NCBI GenBank assembly: GCA_002384765.1
Contig: DGBM01000057.1
Location: 1,624 to 13,520 of the forward strand
Direction: 5' to 3'
Source of the DNA: Demequinaceae bacterium UBA4004
GTDB lineage: Bacteria > Actinomycetota > Actinomycetes > Actinomycetales > Demequinaceae
DNA: 11,897 nucleotides
Part shown: piece by piece, positions 6,152-11,897 of the stretch
Layout of the letters: each line of letters starts with the position of its first letter
Numbering within the stretch: position 1 is the stretch's first letter
Notes under the pieces: model-generated
Databases searched by the model: none
What the model saw: the letters and a program-made list of their open reading frames with translations, nothing else
Told to the model about the DNA's origin: nothing
Made by a program: the position numbers and the translations under genes

Positions 6152-7198
6152 CTACTCGCCCGTCGGCTTGGACTCCGCGTGACCGCCGAATCCCTTGCGC
6201 ATCGCGCTCAGAACCTTCTCGGAGTATGCGTCCAGATCGCGTGAGGAGAAGCGGGAGTACAGCGCGGTCGTGAGTACCGGGGTGGGGACTCCCTCGTCGA
6301 TCGCCGCGATGGACGTCCAACGGCCCTCACCGGAATCCGCGACGTTGCCCGAGAACTGATCGAGGTCGGGGGAGGCGTGCAGGGCGTCGGCCGTGAGGTC
6401 CAGCAGCCAGGAGCCGATGACGGAGCCGCGGCGCCACACCTCGGCCACCTCGTCCACGTTGAAGTCGTACTGGTAGTACTCGGGGTGCGACATGGGGGCG
6501 GTTTGAGCCTCGAACGCGGCCGTGCCGGGGGTTCCGGCGTTGGCCGCCTTGAGGACGTTGAAGCCCTCCGCGTATGCGGCCATGAGGCCGTATTCGATGC
6601 CATTGTGGACCATCTTCACAAAGTGGCCCGCGCCCACGGGCCCGCAGTGCAGCCATCCCTCCTCTCCGGGCAGGGCGGCCCCCGTCTTGCCGTGGGTGCG
6701 TTCCACGGCCCCGATGCCGGGAGCAATCGTGCGGAAGATCGGCGTGAGCCGTTTCACGGCATCGGCGTCGCCGCCGACCATGAGGCTGAATCCGCGTTCG
6801 ACACCCCACACGCCGCCCGACGTGCCGACATCGATGAGGGTGAGGTCGCGTTCCGCCAGGTCCTTCGCGTGGCGCACGTCGTCGCGGTAGTACGTGTTCC
6901 CGCCGTCGATGATCGTGTCACCTGGTTCCAGCACGTCCGCGAGGTCGGAGATCACCGTGTCGGTCACTTCGCCGGCCGGCACCATCACCCAGACCGTGCG
7001 GGGGCTCTCCAACGCCGTGAAAAAGTCGGCGACCTGGTGCACCGGGATGGCGCCTTCACTCGCCAGGCCGTTCACCGCGTCGGCGTTGACGTCGTTGACG
7101 GCGACCTCGTGGCCGTCCGCCATCAGCCGACGGCTCAATCCGGCTCCCATCCGCCCCAGTCCGACCATGCCGATCCGCATCGGGTTTTCTGTGGTCAT
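6152..7198 (-). CDS. gnd: 6-phosphogluconate dehydrogenase, short (decarboxylating) form
   Basis: A 348-residue enzyme converting 6-phosphogluconate to ribulose-5-phosphate and CO2. It belongs to the short YqeC/GndA-like form, not the roughly 470-residue classical Gnd. The Rossmann loop GLGRMG is at 13-18. DGGN at 98-101, SGG at 127-129 and KMVHNGIEY with Lys195, His198, Asn199 and Glu202 give the catalytic and substrate site. After the second beta strand the sequence is VNDVN with Asp36, where NADP-specific Gnd has an Asn-Arg-Thr that binds the 2'-phosphate. An acidic residue there argues for NAD. The ATG at 7198 is chosen because AAGGAG lies 8-9 nt upstream, inside the end of zwf, and because the dinucleotide fold begins just after it. 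Only two bases separate it from the zwf stop, so translation is probably coupled. Confidence 0.93.
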   Translation of the reverse strand: MTTENPMRIGMVGLGRMGAGLSRRLMADGHEVAVNDVNADAVNGLASEGAIPVHQVADFFTALESPRTVWVMVPAGEVTDTVISDLADVLEPGDTIIDGGNTYYRDDVRHAKDLAERDLTLIDVGTSGGVWGVERGFSLMVGGDADAVKRLTPIFRTIAPGIGAVERTHGKTGAALPGEEGWLHCGPVGAGHFVKMVHNGIEYGLMAAYAEGFNVLKAANAGTPGTAAFEAQTAPMSHPEYYQYDFNVDEVAEVWRRGSVIGSWLLDLTADALHASPDLDQFSGNVADSGEGRWTSIAAIDEGVPTPVLTTALYSRFSSRDLDAYSEKVLSAMRKGFGGHAESKPTGE

Positions 7199-7200
7199 GG

Positions 7201-8616
7201 TCAGTTCTCCTTGGGGCTCGCGGTAGGGGACGACTTCGCGTCGGGGTCGAGAGGGTGCCAGCCGCCGAAATCGGCGGCGAGACGGTCGGCCTCCGGCGGG
7301 CCCCACGTTCCGATCTCGTAAGGGATGGCCGGCTCGTGGTCCGTCAGGACGTCGTCGACGACACGCCACGCGGCCTCGACAGAGCCACCCGCGGTGAACA
7401 GCGCCCGGTCGCCCGCCATGGCGCCGGCGAGGAGGCGTTCGTACGGGGCCCGCTCGTGAGTGCTTTCCGTGTGGATGAGCAGTTCGCGCTGGGTGCCCTG
7501 GAACTCCTCGCCCGGCGTCTTGACGCGCGCCGCGAGCGCAATCTCCGACACGGGAGACAGGCGAAAGCGAAAGTAGTTGGACTCGCTGTCCTCTTCGGCA
7601 TCGTCAAAGAGCACTTGCGGCGGACGCTTGAAGTACACGCGCACCTCGCCGGCCTTGGCCGCGAGATTCTTTCCCGTGCGCAGTAGCCACGGCACTCCAG
7701 ACCACCGCCACGAGTCGATAAACAGTCGCACGGCCGCGAAGGTCTCCACGTCCGAATCCGACGCGACGCCGGGCTCGTCTCGGTAGCCCACAAACTGGCC
7801 ACGCACAAGATCATCCCGGGTCAGCGGACGCATGGATCGGAACACCGACTCCTTGGCGCGCTGCACCGCGTCGTAACCCTGATACGCCGGGGGGTCCATG
7901 GCGAGCAGCGCGACGATCTGGAAGACGTGATTCTCGATCACGTCGCGCAGCGCACCGGCGGACTCGTAGAAGGCGCCGCGGCCCTCGATGCCAAAGTCCT
8001 CCGCCAACGTGATTTCCACGTGGTCGACGTGGTGTCGGTTCCACACCGGCTCCAGGAACGAGTTGGCGAACCTGAAGTACAGCAGGTTCATGATTTCGTC
8101 TTTGCCCAGGTAGTGGTCGATGCGGAAAATCTCATCTTCGGTGAAGGCGCGCGCGACGACGGCGTCAAGCTCGATGGCGGAGGCGAGGTCGCGTCCAAAC
8201 GGCTTCTCGACGATGACCCTGGCGTCGTCGTGAAGATTGGCGCTCCGCAGGCCATCCACGACGGTGCCGAACAGCGAGGGCGGGATCGCGAGGTAGTGAG
8301 CGGGGCGCGTCGCTCCATCCAACGCCTCCTTCAGGGCATCGAACGTCGTGGCGTCTCGGTAGTCTCCGTCGACATACCTCAGCAGGCCCAGCAGCGACTC
8401 CAGGTGTTGGTCGTCTTCGCCCCCGTTCTCGAGCACCGATTCCCTCGCCCGGCTGCGGAGGTCGTCAACGCTCCACCCCGAGTGCGCGACGCCCACCACC
8501 GGGACATCCAACTCTCCCGCCGCCACCATCGCATGCAGTGCCGGGAAGATCTGCTTGCGCGCGAGATCGCCGGTCGCGCCAAAGAAGACAAACGCGTTCG
8601 ACGCGCCGGCGGTCAT
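7201..8616 (-). CDS. zwf: Glucose-6-phosphate 1-dehydrogenase
   Basis: A 471-residue enzyme for the first step of the oxidative pentose phosphate pathway, glucose-6-phosphate to 6-phosphogluconolactone with reduction of NAD(P)+. The nucleotide-binding GATGDLA is at 13-19. The signature RIDHYLGK is at 165-172, with Asp167, His168 and Lys172 contacting substrate. His230 in [10 protein letters not shown] lies 62 residues after His168, the same interval as His201 to the general-base His263 in the human enzyme. I prefer ATG at 8616, preceded by GAGG with 7-nt spacing, over in-frame GTG codons at 8619 and 8634, because family members start just before the FGATGDL strand. It is the first full gene of the zwf-gnd operon. 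The opcA and pgl genes that often accompany actinobacterial zwf are not adjacent. Its start codon overlaps the stop of an 18-codon upstream ORF. Confidence 0.95.
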   Translation of the reverse strand: MTAGASNAFVFFGATGDLARKQIFPALHAMVAAGELDVPVVGVAHSGWSVDDLRSRARESVLENGGEDDQHLESLLGLLRYVDGDYRDATTFDALKEALDGATRPAHYLAIPPSLFGTVVDGLRSANLHDDARVIVEKPFGRDLASAIELDAVVARAFTEDEIFRIDHYLGKDEIMNLLYFRFANSFLEPVWNRHHVDHVEITLAEDFGIEGRGAFYESAGALRDVIENHVFQIVALLAMDPPAYQGYDAVQRAKESVFRSMRPLTRDDLVRGQFVGYRDEPGVASDSDVETFAAVRLFIDSWRWSGVPWLLRTGKNLAAKAGEVRVYFKRPPQVLFDDAEEDSESNYFRFRLSPVSEIALAARVKTPGEEFQGTQRELLIHTESTHERAPYERLLAGAMAGDRALFTAGGSVEAAWRVVDDVLTDHEPAIPYEIGTWGPPEADRLAADFGGWHPLDPDAKSSPTASPKEN

Positions 8617-8672
8617 CACGCCGCCTCGCGACACGTGGGTGCGAGAACTTCGGATGTGGGTGCGGCATCCAT
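8616..8672 (-). CDS. 18-codon upstream ORF translationally coupled to zwf
   Basis: An ATG at 8672 preceded by AAGGAG at 5-nt spacing opens an ORF encoding [18 protein letters not shown]. Its TGA stop (8618-8616) overlaps the zwf ATG by one base as TGATG. The ribosome binding site is stronger than the GAGG in front of zwf itself. This looks like a leader ORF whose translation delivers ribosomes to zwf. The peptide has no stretch of rare or repeated codons to mark it as an attenuator, and it resembles no known protein to me. It could instead be a chance ORF, or the remnant of an out-of-frame longer zwf N-terminus. Confidence 0.45.
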   Translation of the reverse strand: MDAAPTSEVLAPTCREAA

Positions 8673-8907
8673 GGTGCTCCTTGCGGTCGTGAGCGCGGGG
8701 ATAGGGTGGTCTCAGTGAACGACCGCCTTTCCTTCGACTCTATGTCGACTGCCCGGCCGGTCCCCACACTTTCGCTGGTGGCGAGAACCGGGGGGCCGTG
8801 CGACCCGCATTGCCGGTCGGGGAAGCAAGGGGACTCGGCGAGGCGTTCACCCGATGTCGGCCTCCGCCGATCATGGCGAGGGCCCCGCGATTTCGAAGGA
8901 GCTCCAC
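8673..8907. promoter_or_regulatory. Divergent control region between zwf-gnd and tal
   Basis: These 235 bp separate the zwf leader ORF from tal and must hold both promoters. On the plus strand TAGGGT at 8702-8707 is a fair -10 for tal and would give an mRNA leader of about 190 nt. On the minus strand TAGAGT in the segment at about 8738-8743 is a candidate -10 for zwf with about 60 nt of leader. Neither has a clear -35. In the tal leader, TCGGC and GCCGA (8857-8861 and 8866-8870) form a small hairpin with loop CTCC. I see no recognisable operator or riboswitch. Confidence 0.35.
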
Positions 8908-10038
8908 ATGGCCACCGAAGGACCCACTTCCCCCGCGCTTGCCGCGCTCAGCGCCGCTGGCGTCTCAGTGTGGCTCGATGAATTGAGCCGCGACCGGATC
9001 AGGGACGGGCAGCTTGCCCGAGACATCCGCGAGAGCTCCGTCGTCGGAGTGACCACCAACCCGTCCATCTTTGCGTCTGCAGTGTCGGGATCAAGCCTGT
9101 ACGACCCGCACATCGCGGACCTCGCGTCGCGTGGCGTCGACGTGGGTGAGGCGGTGCGCACCATCACGGCCACGGACGTGCGCGAGGCCTGCGACGTCAT
9201 GCGACCCGTGTACGACGCCACCGACGGCATCGACGGCCGGGTGTCGATCGAGGTGGACCCGCGTCTTGCGCGCGACACGCGGGCCACGATTGCTGAGGCC
9301 CGCTACCTGTGGTGGCTCGTCGATCGCCCCAACGTCATGATCAAGATTCCGGCGACGCGCGAGGGTCTGCCCGCCATTACGACCGCGTTGTCGGAGGGCA
9401 TCAGCGTCAACGTGACCCTGATCTTCTCCCTCGAGAGGTACCGCGAGGTTGTCGACGCCTTCCTGTCGGGCCTGGAGCAGGCCGATGCTGCCGGTCACGA
9501 TGTCTCGAAGATCATGTCGGTTGCGTCGTTCTTTGTCAGTCGCGTGGATTCGAAGGTTGATGGTCTGCTCGACGCGATGGGGCCGGGCCACCCCGCGCGC
9601 GGGACGGCGGCGATCGCGAACGCCCGATTGGCGATGGAGTTTCACGAGCAGACTCTCGCTTCCGATCGATTCAAGGTGCTCGCGGCCAAGGGCGCCCACC
9701 CTCAGCGGCCGCTGTGGGCGTCGACGTCCGTCAAGGACGACGCCTTTCCGGACACGATGTACGTCGACGAATTGGTGACGCAGGGCGTGGTCAACACCAT
9801 GCCGATGTCGACGCTGGAGGCGGTGAACGATCACGGCCAGACGCCCTCGGATCCCACGAGTTGGGACGCTGTGCGTGGCACGTACGACACGGCGCGCTCG
9901 GCGCTGGCGGCGATCGAGGGGGCAGGTGTCTCGATGGCCGAGGTGACGGCCGAGCTCGAGGACGAAGGCGTCGACAAGTTTGTCGCGTCGTGGAACGAGC
10001 TGCTGGACCACGTGAGCAGGGCGATGTCCGCTCGTTAG
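8908..10038 (+). CDS. tal: Transaldolase
   Basis: A 376-residue cytoplasmic enzyme of the non-oxidative pentose phosphate branch. It moves a dihydroxyacetone unit from sedoheptulose-7-phosphate to glyceraldehyde-3-phosphate, giving erythrose-4-phosphate and fructose-6-phosphate. GVTTNPSIF lies near the N-terminus (about 48-56), followed by VSIEVDPRLA. The Schiff-base lysine is Lys146 in NVMIKIPAT. GISVNVTLIFS and SVASFFVSRVDSK follow, and NTMPMSTLEA lies near the end. The length fits the actinobacterial large transaldolase class. I chose ATG at 8908 because AAGGAG ends about 7 nt upstream; the in-frame ATG at 8854 would add an unconserved 18-residue extension. It is divergent from zwf-gnd rather than in the tkt-tal-zwf-opcA-pgl order usual for many actinobacteria. 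Confidence 0.96.
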   Translation: MATEGPTSPALAALSAAGVSVWLDELSRDRIRDGQLARDIRESSVVGVTTNPSIFASAVSGSSLYDPHIADLASRGVDVGEAVRTITATDVREACDVMRPVYDATDGIDGRVSIEVDPRLARDTRATIAEARYLWWLVDRPNVMIKIPATREGLPAITTALSEGISVNVTLIFSLERYREVVDAFLSGLEQADAAGHDVSKIMSVASFFVSRVDSKVDGLLDAMGPGHPARGTAAIANARLAMEFHEQTLASDRFKVLAAKGAHPQRPLWASTSVKDDAFPDTMYVDELVTQGVVNTMPMSTLEAVNDHGQTPSDPTSWDAVRGTYDTARSALAAIEGAGVSMAEVTAELEDEGVDKFVASWNELLDHVSRAMSAR

Positions 10039-10096
10039 GGGACCAGCCCGGTTCCGCCGATCGCGACGACGCCCATCGCGGCCCGTGGTGGGTGGG

Positions 10097-10828
10097 TCAC
10101 AGCGCGCACAGTTCACCGGCGGCGCCGGTGGCGATCCGCTTGCCCCAGTACACGGTGTCGACGCGTCCGCTCGTGACGTCGAAGACGAGGGAGTTTCCGG
10201 CGGGGCCGGCGGCGACGAGCTGGTCACGGGGCCCGCGCGAGGGGTCGTCGACTGTGACCGCGGTGGCCGAGGGGTATGCGGCCGTGACCGCCGCCCTCGT
10301 GGAGCCGACCGAGATTCCCTCTTGGGTGGCGGGGGCGTCGAAGGCGGCCGCGGCCGCCGGGTCGCCCATCCAGATCATCCGGAACAGGAAGATCTCGCCG
10401 CCGGGGTTGTCGGGGTACGTCACCGCGGCAACGTAGAGGCCCGGATCGTCGACGGACAACACCTCCGCGTACCACGGGCACTCGGGCTGCCCCGCGACGG
10501 TCGGGCCCGGCATCGCGTTGGAGGCCTGCGCGAACGACATTCCCAGGCAGATGTTGGCGTACCGGTTGAAGTCAATCGCGGGAAGTCCCTGCGCGGTGAC
10601 GCCGGGCGTGTTGCAGGGGTTGCCGGCGGCGGGTTCCGACGCGGAAGGCGTGGCGTCTGCGGGAGAGGGGCTCGGCGACGGCGAAGGGCTCGGAGTCGGC
10701 GAAGCGGTCGCGGTGGGAGTGGGCGAGGGGCTGTGAGTCGTCGCCGTGAGGTCGGGGGTGCCGGACGAGCAGGCGCCGAGCGCGAGGGCTGCGGCTACTG
10801 CGAATACAACGGTGCTGGTGCGGCGCAT
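10097..10828 (-). CDS. Hypothetical lipoprotein with Ser/Pro/Thr linker and four extracytoplasmic cysteines
   Basis: A 243-residue exported protein that I do not recognise. The signal peptide ends in lipobox LGAC with Cys20. Residues 31-66 are a low-complexity Ser/Pro/Thr/Ala linker, a typical spacer between membrane anchor and folded domain in actinobacteria. The folded part has four cysteines (72, 94, 117, 241), which could form two disulfides outside the cell. Two segments resemble each other: ICLGMSFAQASNAMPG (93-108) with VDDP at 126-129, and ISVGSTRAAVTAAYPS (172-187) with VDDP at 193-196. This suggests an internal duplication, loosely like small BamE/SmpA-type modules. I chose ATG at 10828 from the signal peptide; the in-frame start at 10879 would put 17 extra residues before it. 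There is no good ribosome binding site. It converges with tal, with no functional link visible. Confidence 0.8.
   Translation of the reverse strand: MRRTSTVVFAVAAALALGACSSGTPDLTATTHSPSPTPTATASPTPSPSPSPSPSPADATPSASEPAAGNPCNTPGVTAQGLPAIDFNRYANICLGMSFAQASNAMPGPTVAGQPECPWYAEVLSVDDPGLYVAAVTYPDNPGGEIFLFRMIWMGDPAAAAAFDAPATQEGISVGSTRAAVTAAYPSATAVTVDDPSRGPRDQLVAAGPAGNSLVFDVTSGRVDTVYWGKRIATGAAGELCAL
10631..10738 (-). repeat. Low-complexity Ser-Pro-Thr coding repeat
   Basis: This segment codes for the lipoprotein linker at residues 31-66, in which alternating Ser-Pro and Thr-Pro codons give an imperfect 6-nt DNA repeat. The repeat number may vary between strains by slippage without disturbing the frame. 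Confidence 0.6.
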
Positions 10829-10834
10829 GGACCT

Positions 10835-10840
10835 AGCGTG
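10835..10840 (-). promoter_or_regulatory. Weak -10-like hexamer before the lipoprotein start
   Basis: CACGCT is followed by AGGTCC and the ATG at 10828, the same 6-nt spacing and a hexamer one base different from the TACGCT before the gene at 3133. The first T of the -10 consensus is missing, so a leaderless start here is only suggested. Confidence 0.25.
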
Positions 10841-10868
10841 GCACAGCGGCGCGTTCGCTCGCATGTCG

Positions 10869-10882
10869 ACCGTGCGCACGGT
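10869..10882. promoter_or_regulatory. 14-bp perfect palindrome upstream of the lipoprotein gene
   Basis: ACCGTGC immediately followed by GCACGGT forms a perfect 14-bp inverted repeat with no spacer, about 40-54 bp upstream of the lipoprotein start. It could be an operator, or half of the structured region that ends the epimerase transcript. No regulator is identifiable in the window. Confidence 0.35.
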
Positions 10883-10902
10883 GCGGCCGGTAACCGCGCC
10901 GC
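10883..10902 (-). terminator. Hairpin at the end of the epimerase gene
   Basis: GCGGC and GCCGC (outer five pairs) plus CGG and CCG (inner three) pair around a three-base loop with one bulged base. The hairpin begins at the TAG stop of the epimerase gene. There is no T-tract, so termination is plausible but not shown. Confidence 0.35.
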
Positions 10903-11897
10903 TAGCCGGCTGCTGCTGCCTGCAGCGCGGCCCGGTAGATCGATCCGAGGCGATCGAACATCGCGTTCGCGTCCTCGTCTACCGCGCACCAGGCGGGGTT
11001 GCTCTCGAAGGCCTCAATCGCCTGGCCCACGCCTTGCGAAAAAGGTACCGTCGCCTGCCAACCGGGCACGAGTTCCTTGATGAGTGAGGTGTCAAAGACG
11101 GCGCAATGCATCTTGTCGCCCCGCAGCGAGCCCAACTGGCTGGGAGCGGCAGCCACGAGGGCATCGGTCGGGACGTAGACGGCCTGAGCGGCGAACTGTT
11201 CCGCGGTCAGGCCCGCCGCTCGGGCGATTGTCGCATACAAGCCCGTCCAGGTGAGCGCCTCGTCCGAGGTGACATGCACGGCGCGCCCGACCGCGAGCGG
11301 CGACTCGAGGAGTCCCCGGATGCCTGCAGCGACGTCGGATGCGTGCGTGAGTGTCCACACGGCGGTGCCGTCCCCAGGGATGACGATGTCCGCGCCGCGC
11401 CTCATGCGGTCCACGACCGTCCACGGGTGACGCGAGTTGCCGGTGTAGGCAGGGATCTTGGAGTCTCCGTAGGTGTGGGCGGGCCGCACGATCGTGTAGT
11501 CGAGCCCGGCGGCAGGCGCAAGGGCGACGAGGGCCTCTTCGCACGCGATCTTCTGCTGCGCGTAGTCCCAGAAGCGATTGCTCAGGCGGGTGTCCTCGGT
11601 GAGCGGGTGGAAGTGGTCGAACGTCGCGTAGGCGGCGGCCGTGGCAATCAGCACGTAGCGATCGGCGAGCGGCGCGAAGGTCTCGACGTCATCTCGCACC
11701 TGATCGGGGGTGAAGGCCACGAACTGCACCACGGCGTCCCAGCGTTCGCCCCTCAATCGTGGGCCCCGCACGGCCGAACGGAGAGCGACCGCGTCGGTCG
11801 CGTCGACGTGGATGGCCTTGGCATCGGCCGGCGCGGGGTGGCTCCCCGGTCGACCGCGCGTGATGAGGGTGAGGTCGTCGCCGCGCGCGGCACACGC
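10902..11897 (-). CDS. NAD-dependent epimerase/dehydratase-family SDR protein (5' end outside window)
   Basis: This frame is open to the window edge and encodes at least 331 residues, so the N-terminal GxxGxxG nucleotide loop is missing from view. The visible start reads as the second beta strand of such a fold (DDLTLITRGR), followed by a segment like HVDATDAVALRSAV and then WDAVVQFVAFTP. The catalytic YxxxK is YAQQK with Tyr112 and Lys116, counted from the edge, and IATAAAY before it supplies the Ser/Thr region. IVRPAHTYGDS is the usual post-catalytic strand. Members of this extended or atypical SDR group act on nucleotide sugars or related substrates; some, such as plant CSP41-type proteins, bind RNA. 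The substrate here cannot be read from sequence. An internal GTG at 11771 can look like a start but would remove the cofactor site. Confidence 0.88.
   Translation of the reverse strand, partial: ACAARGDDLTLITRGRPGSHPAPADAKAIHVDATDAVALRSAVRGPRLRGERWDAVVQFVAFTPDQVRDDVETFAPLADRYVLIATAAAYATFDHFHPLTEDTRLSNRFWDYAQQKIACEEALVALAPAAGLDYTIVRPAHTYGDSKIPAYTGNSRHPWTVVDRMRRGADIVIPGDGTAVWTLTHASDVAAGIRGLLESPLAVGRAVHVTSDEALTWTGLYATIARAAGLTAEQFAAQAVYVPTDALVAAAPSQLGSLRGDKMHCAVFDTSLIKELVPGWQATVPFSQGVGQAIEAFESNPAWCAVDEDANAMFDRLGSIYRAALQAAAAG

Noticed and set aside
4365..6182. A 605-codon plus-strand open frame opposite the DUF4914 gene
   Set aside because: It is a mirror frame caused by G/C-rich third positions. 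Its translation has no recognisable domain, while the minus strand has a P-loop and a clear ribosome binding site.
6377..7321. Plus-strand open frame opposite gnd, and a similar one at 7927-8718 opposite zwf
   Set aside because: Both are antisense shadows of well-identified enzymes, rich in Arg, His and Val, without start signals.
8752..8795. Imperfect inverted repeat around CGGCCGGT and ACCGGGGGGCCG in the tal leader
   Set aside because: It needs a three-base bulge and a long loop. It does not resemble any riboswitch class I know, so I do not claim a structured RNA.
8854..8907. Longer tal start at ATG 8854
   Set aside because: It lacks a ribosome binding site and adds 18 unconserved residues; AAGGAG before ATG 8908 is convincing.
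8715..8981. Possible leaderless small gene starting at GTG 8715, 7 nt after TAGGGT
   Set aside because: It runs out of frame 74 bases into tal, its product is Arg-rich with no domain, and tal has a good ribosome binding site at 8908. TAGGGT may simply be the tal -10.
10061..10081. Possible hairpin TCGCGA/TCGCGG between convergent tal and the lipoprotein gene
   Set aside because: Only five or six pairs with a nine-base loop and no T-tract, which is expected by chance at this GC content.

Overview
The window is high-GC, densely coded DNA from an actinobacterium, most likely a member of Micrococcales; genus-level placement would be a guess. The evidence is the G/C-biased third positions with long open antisense frames, actinobacterial-type protein variants (GRTARAG helicase motif VI, large transaldolase), Pro/Ser/Thr lipoprotein linkers, and start codons lying 6-7 nt after a -10-like hexamer with no Shine-Dalgarno, as in leaderless actinobacterial mRNAs. 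I see no tRNA, rRNA, CRISPR, insertion sequence or phage gene. This looks like ordinary chromosome.

Layout, left to right. (1) Bases 1-982: the 3' part of a DEAD-box RNA helicase, cut at the last Asp of its DEAD motif, followed by a strong hairpin terminator (997-1046). (2) 1067-3080: a manganese module. An Nramp transporter gene (mntH, +) converges with a DtxR/MntR-family repressor gene (mntR, -). A near-perfect palindrome with TGTTC half-sites surrounds the mntH start codon, so the neighbouring repressor probably controls the transporter there. (3) 3133-4014: a lipoprotein with a YigE/DUF2233-type phosphodiester glycosidase domain, divergent from mntR. (4) 4086-5999 (-): a 637-residue DUF4914 protein with a P-loop and PEP-carboxykinase-like features, function unknown.

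(5) 6152-10038: pentose phosphate genes. zwf and a short-form gnd form a tight minus-strand operon. tal is divergent from it across about 235 bp. Together they encode two oxidative steps (glucose-6-phosphate to ribulose-5-phosphate, lacking 6-phosphogluconolactonase here) and one non-oxidative step. opcA, pgl, tkt and pgi are not in the window. An 18-codon ORF with a strong ribosome binding site ends on the zwf start codon in a TGATG overlap. (6) 10097-10828 (-): an unrecognised lipoprotein. (7) 10902-11897 (-): an NAD-dependent epimerase/dehydratase-family SDR whose N-terminus lies beyond the window.

The most interesting points are the operator-over-start-codon arrangement at leaderless mntH, the coupled micro-ORF before zwf, the uncharacterised PEPCK-like DUF4914 protein, and a 6-phosphogluconate dehydrogenase whose cofactor loop suggests NAD rather than NADP. 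I did not find a clearly new multi-gene system.
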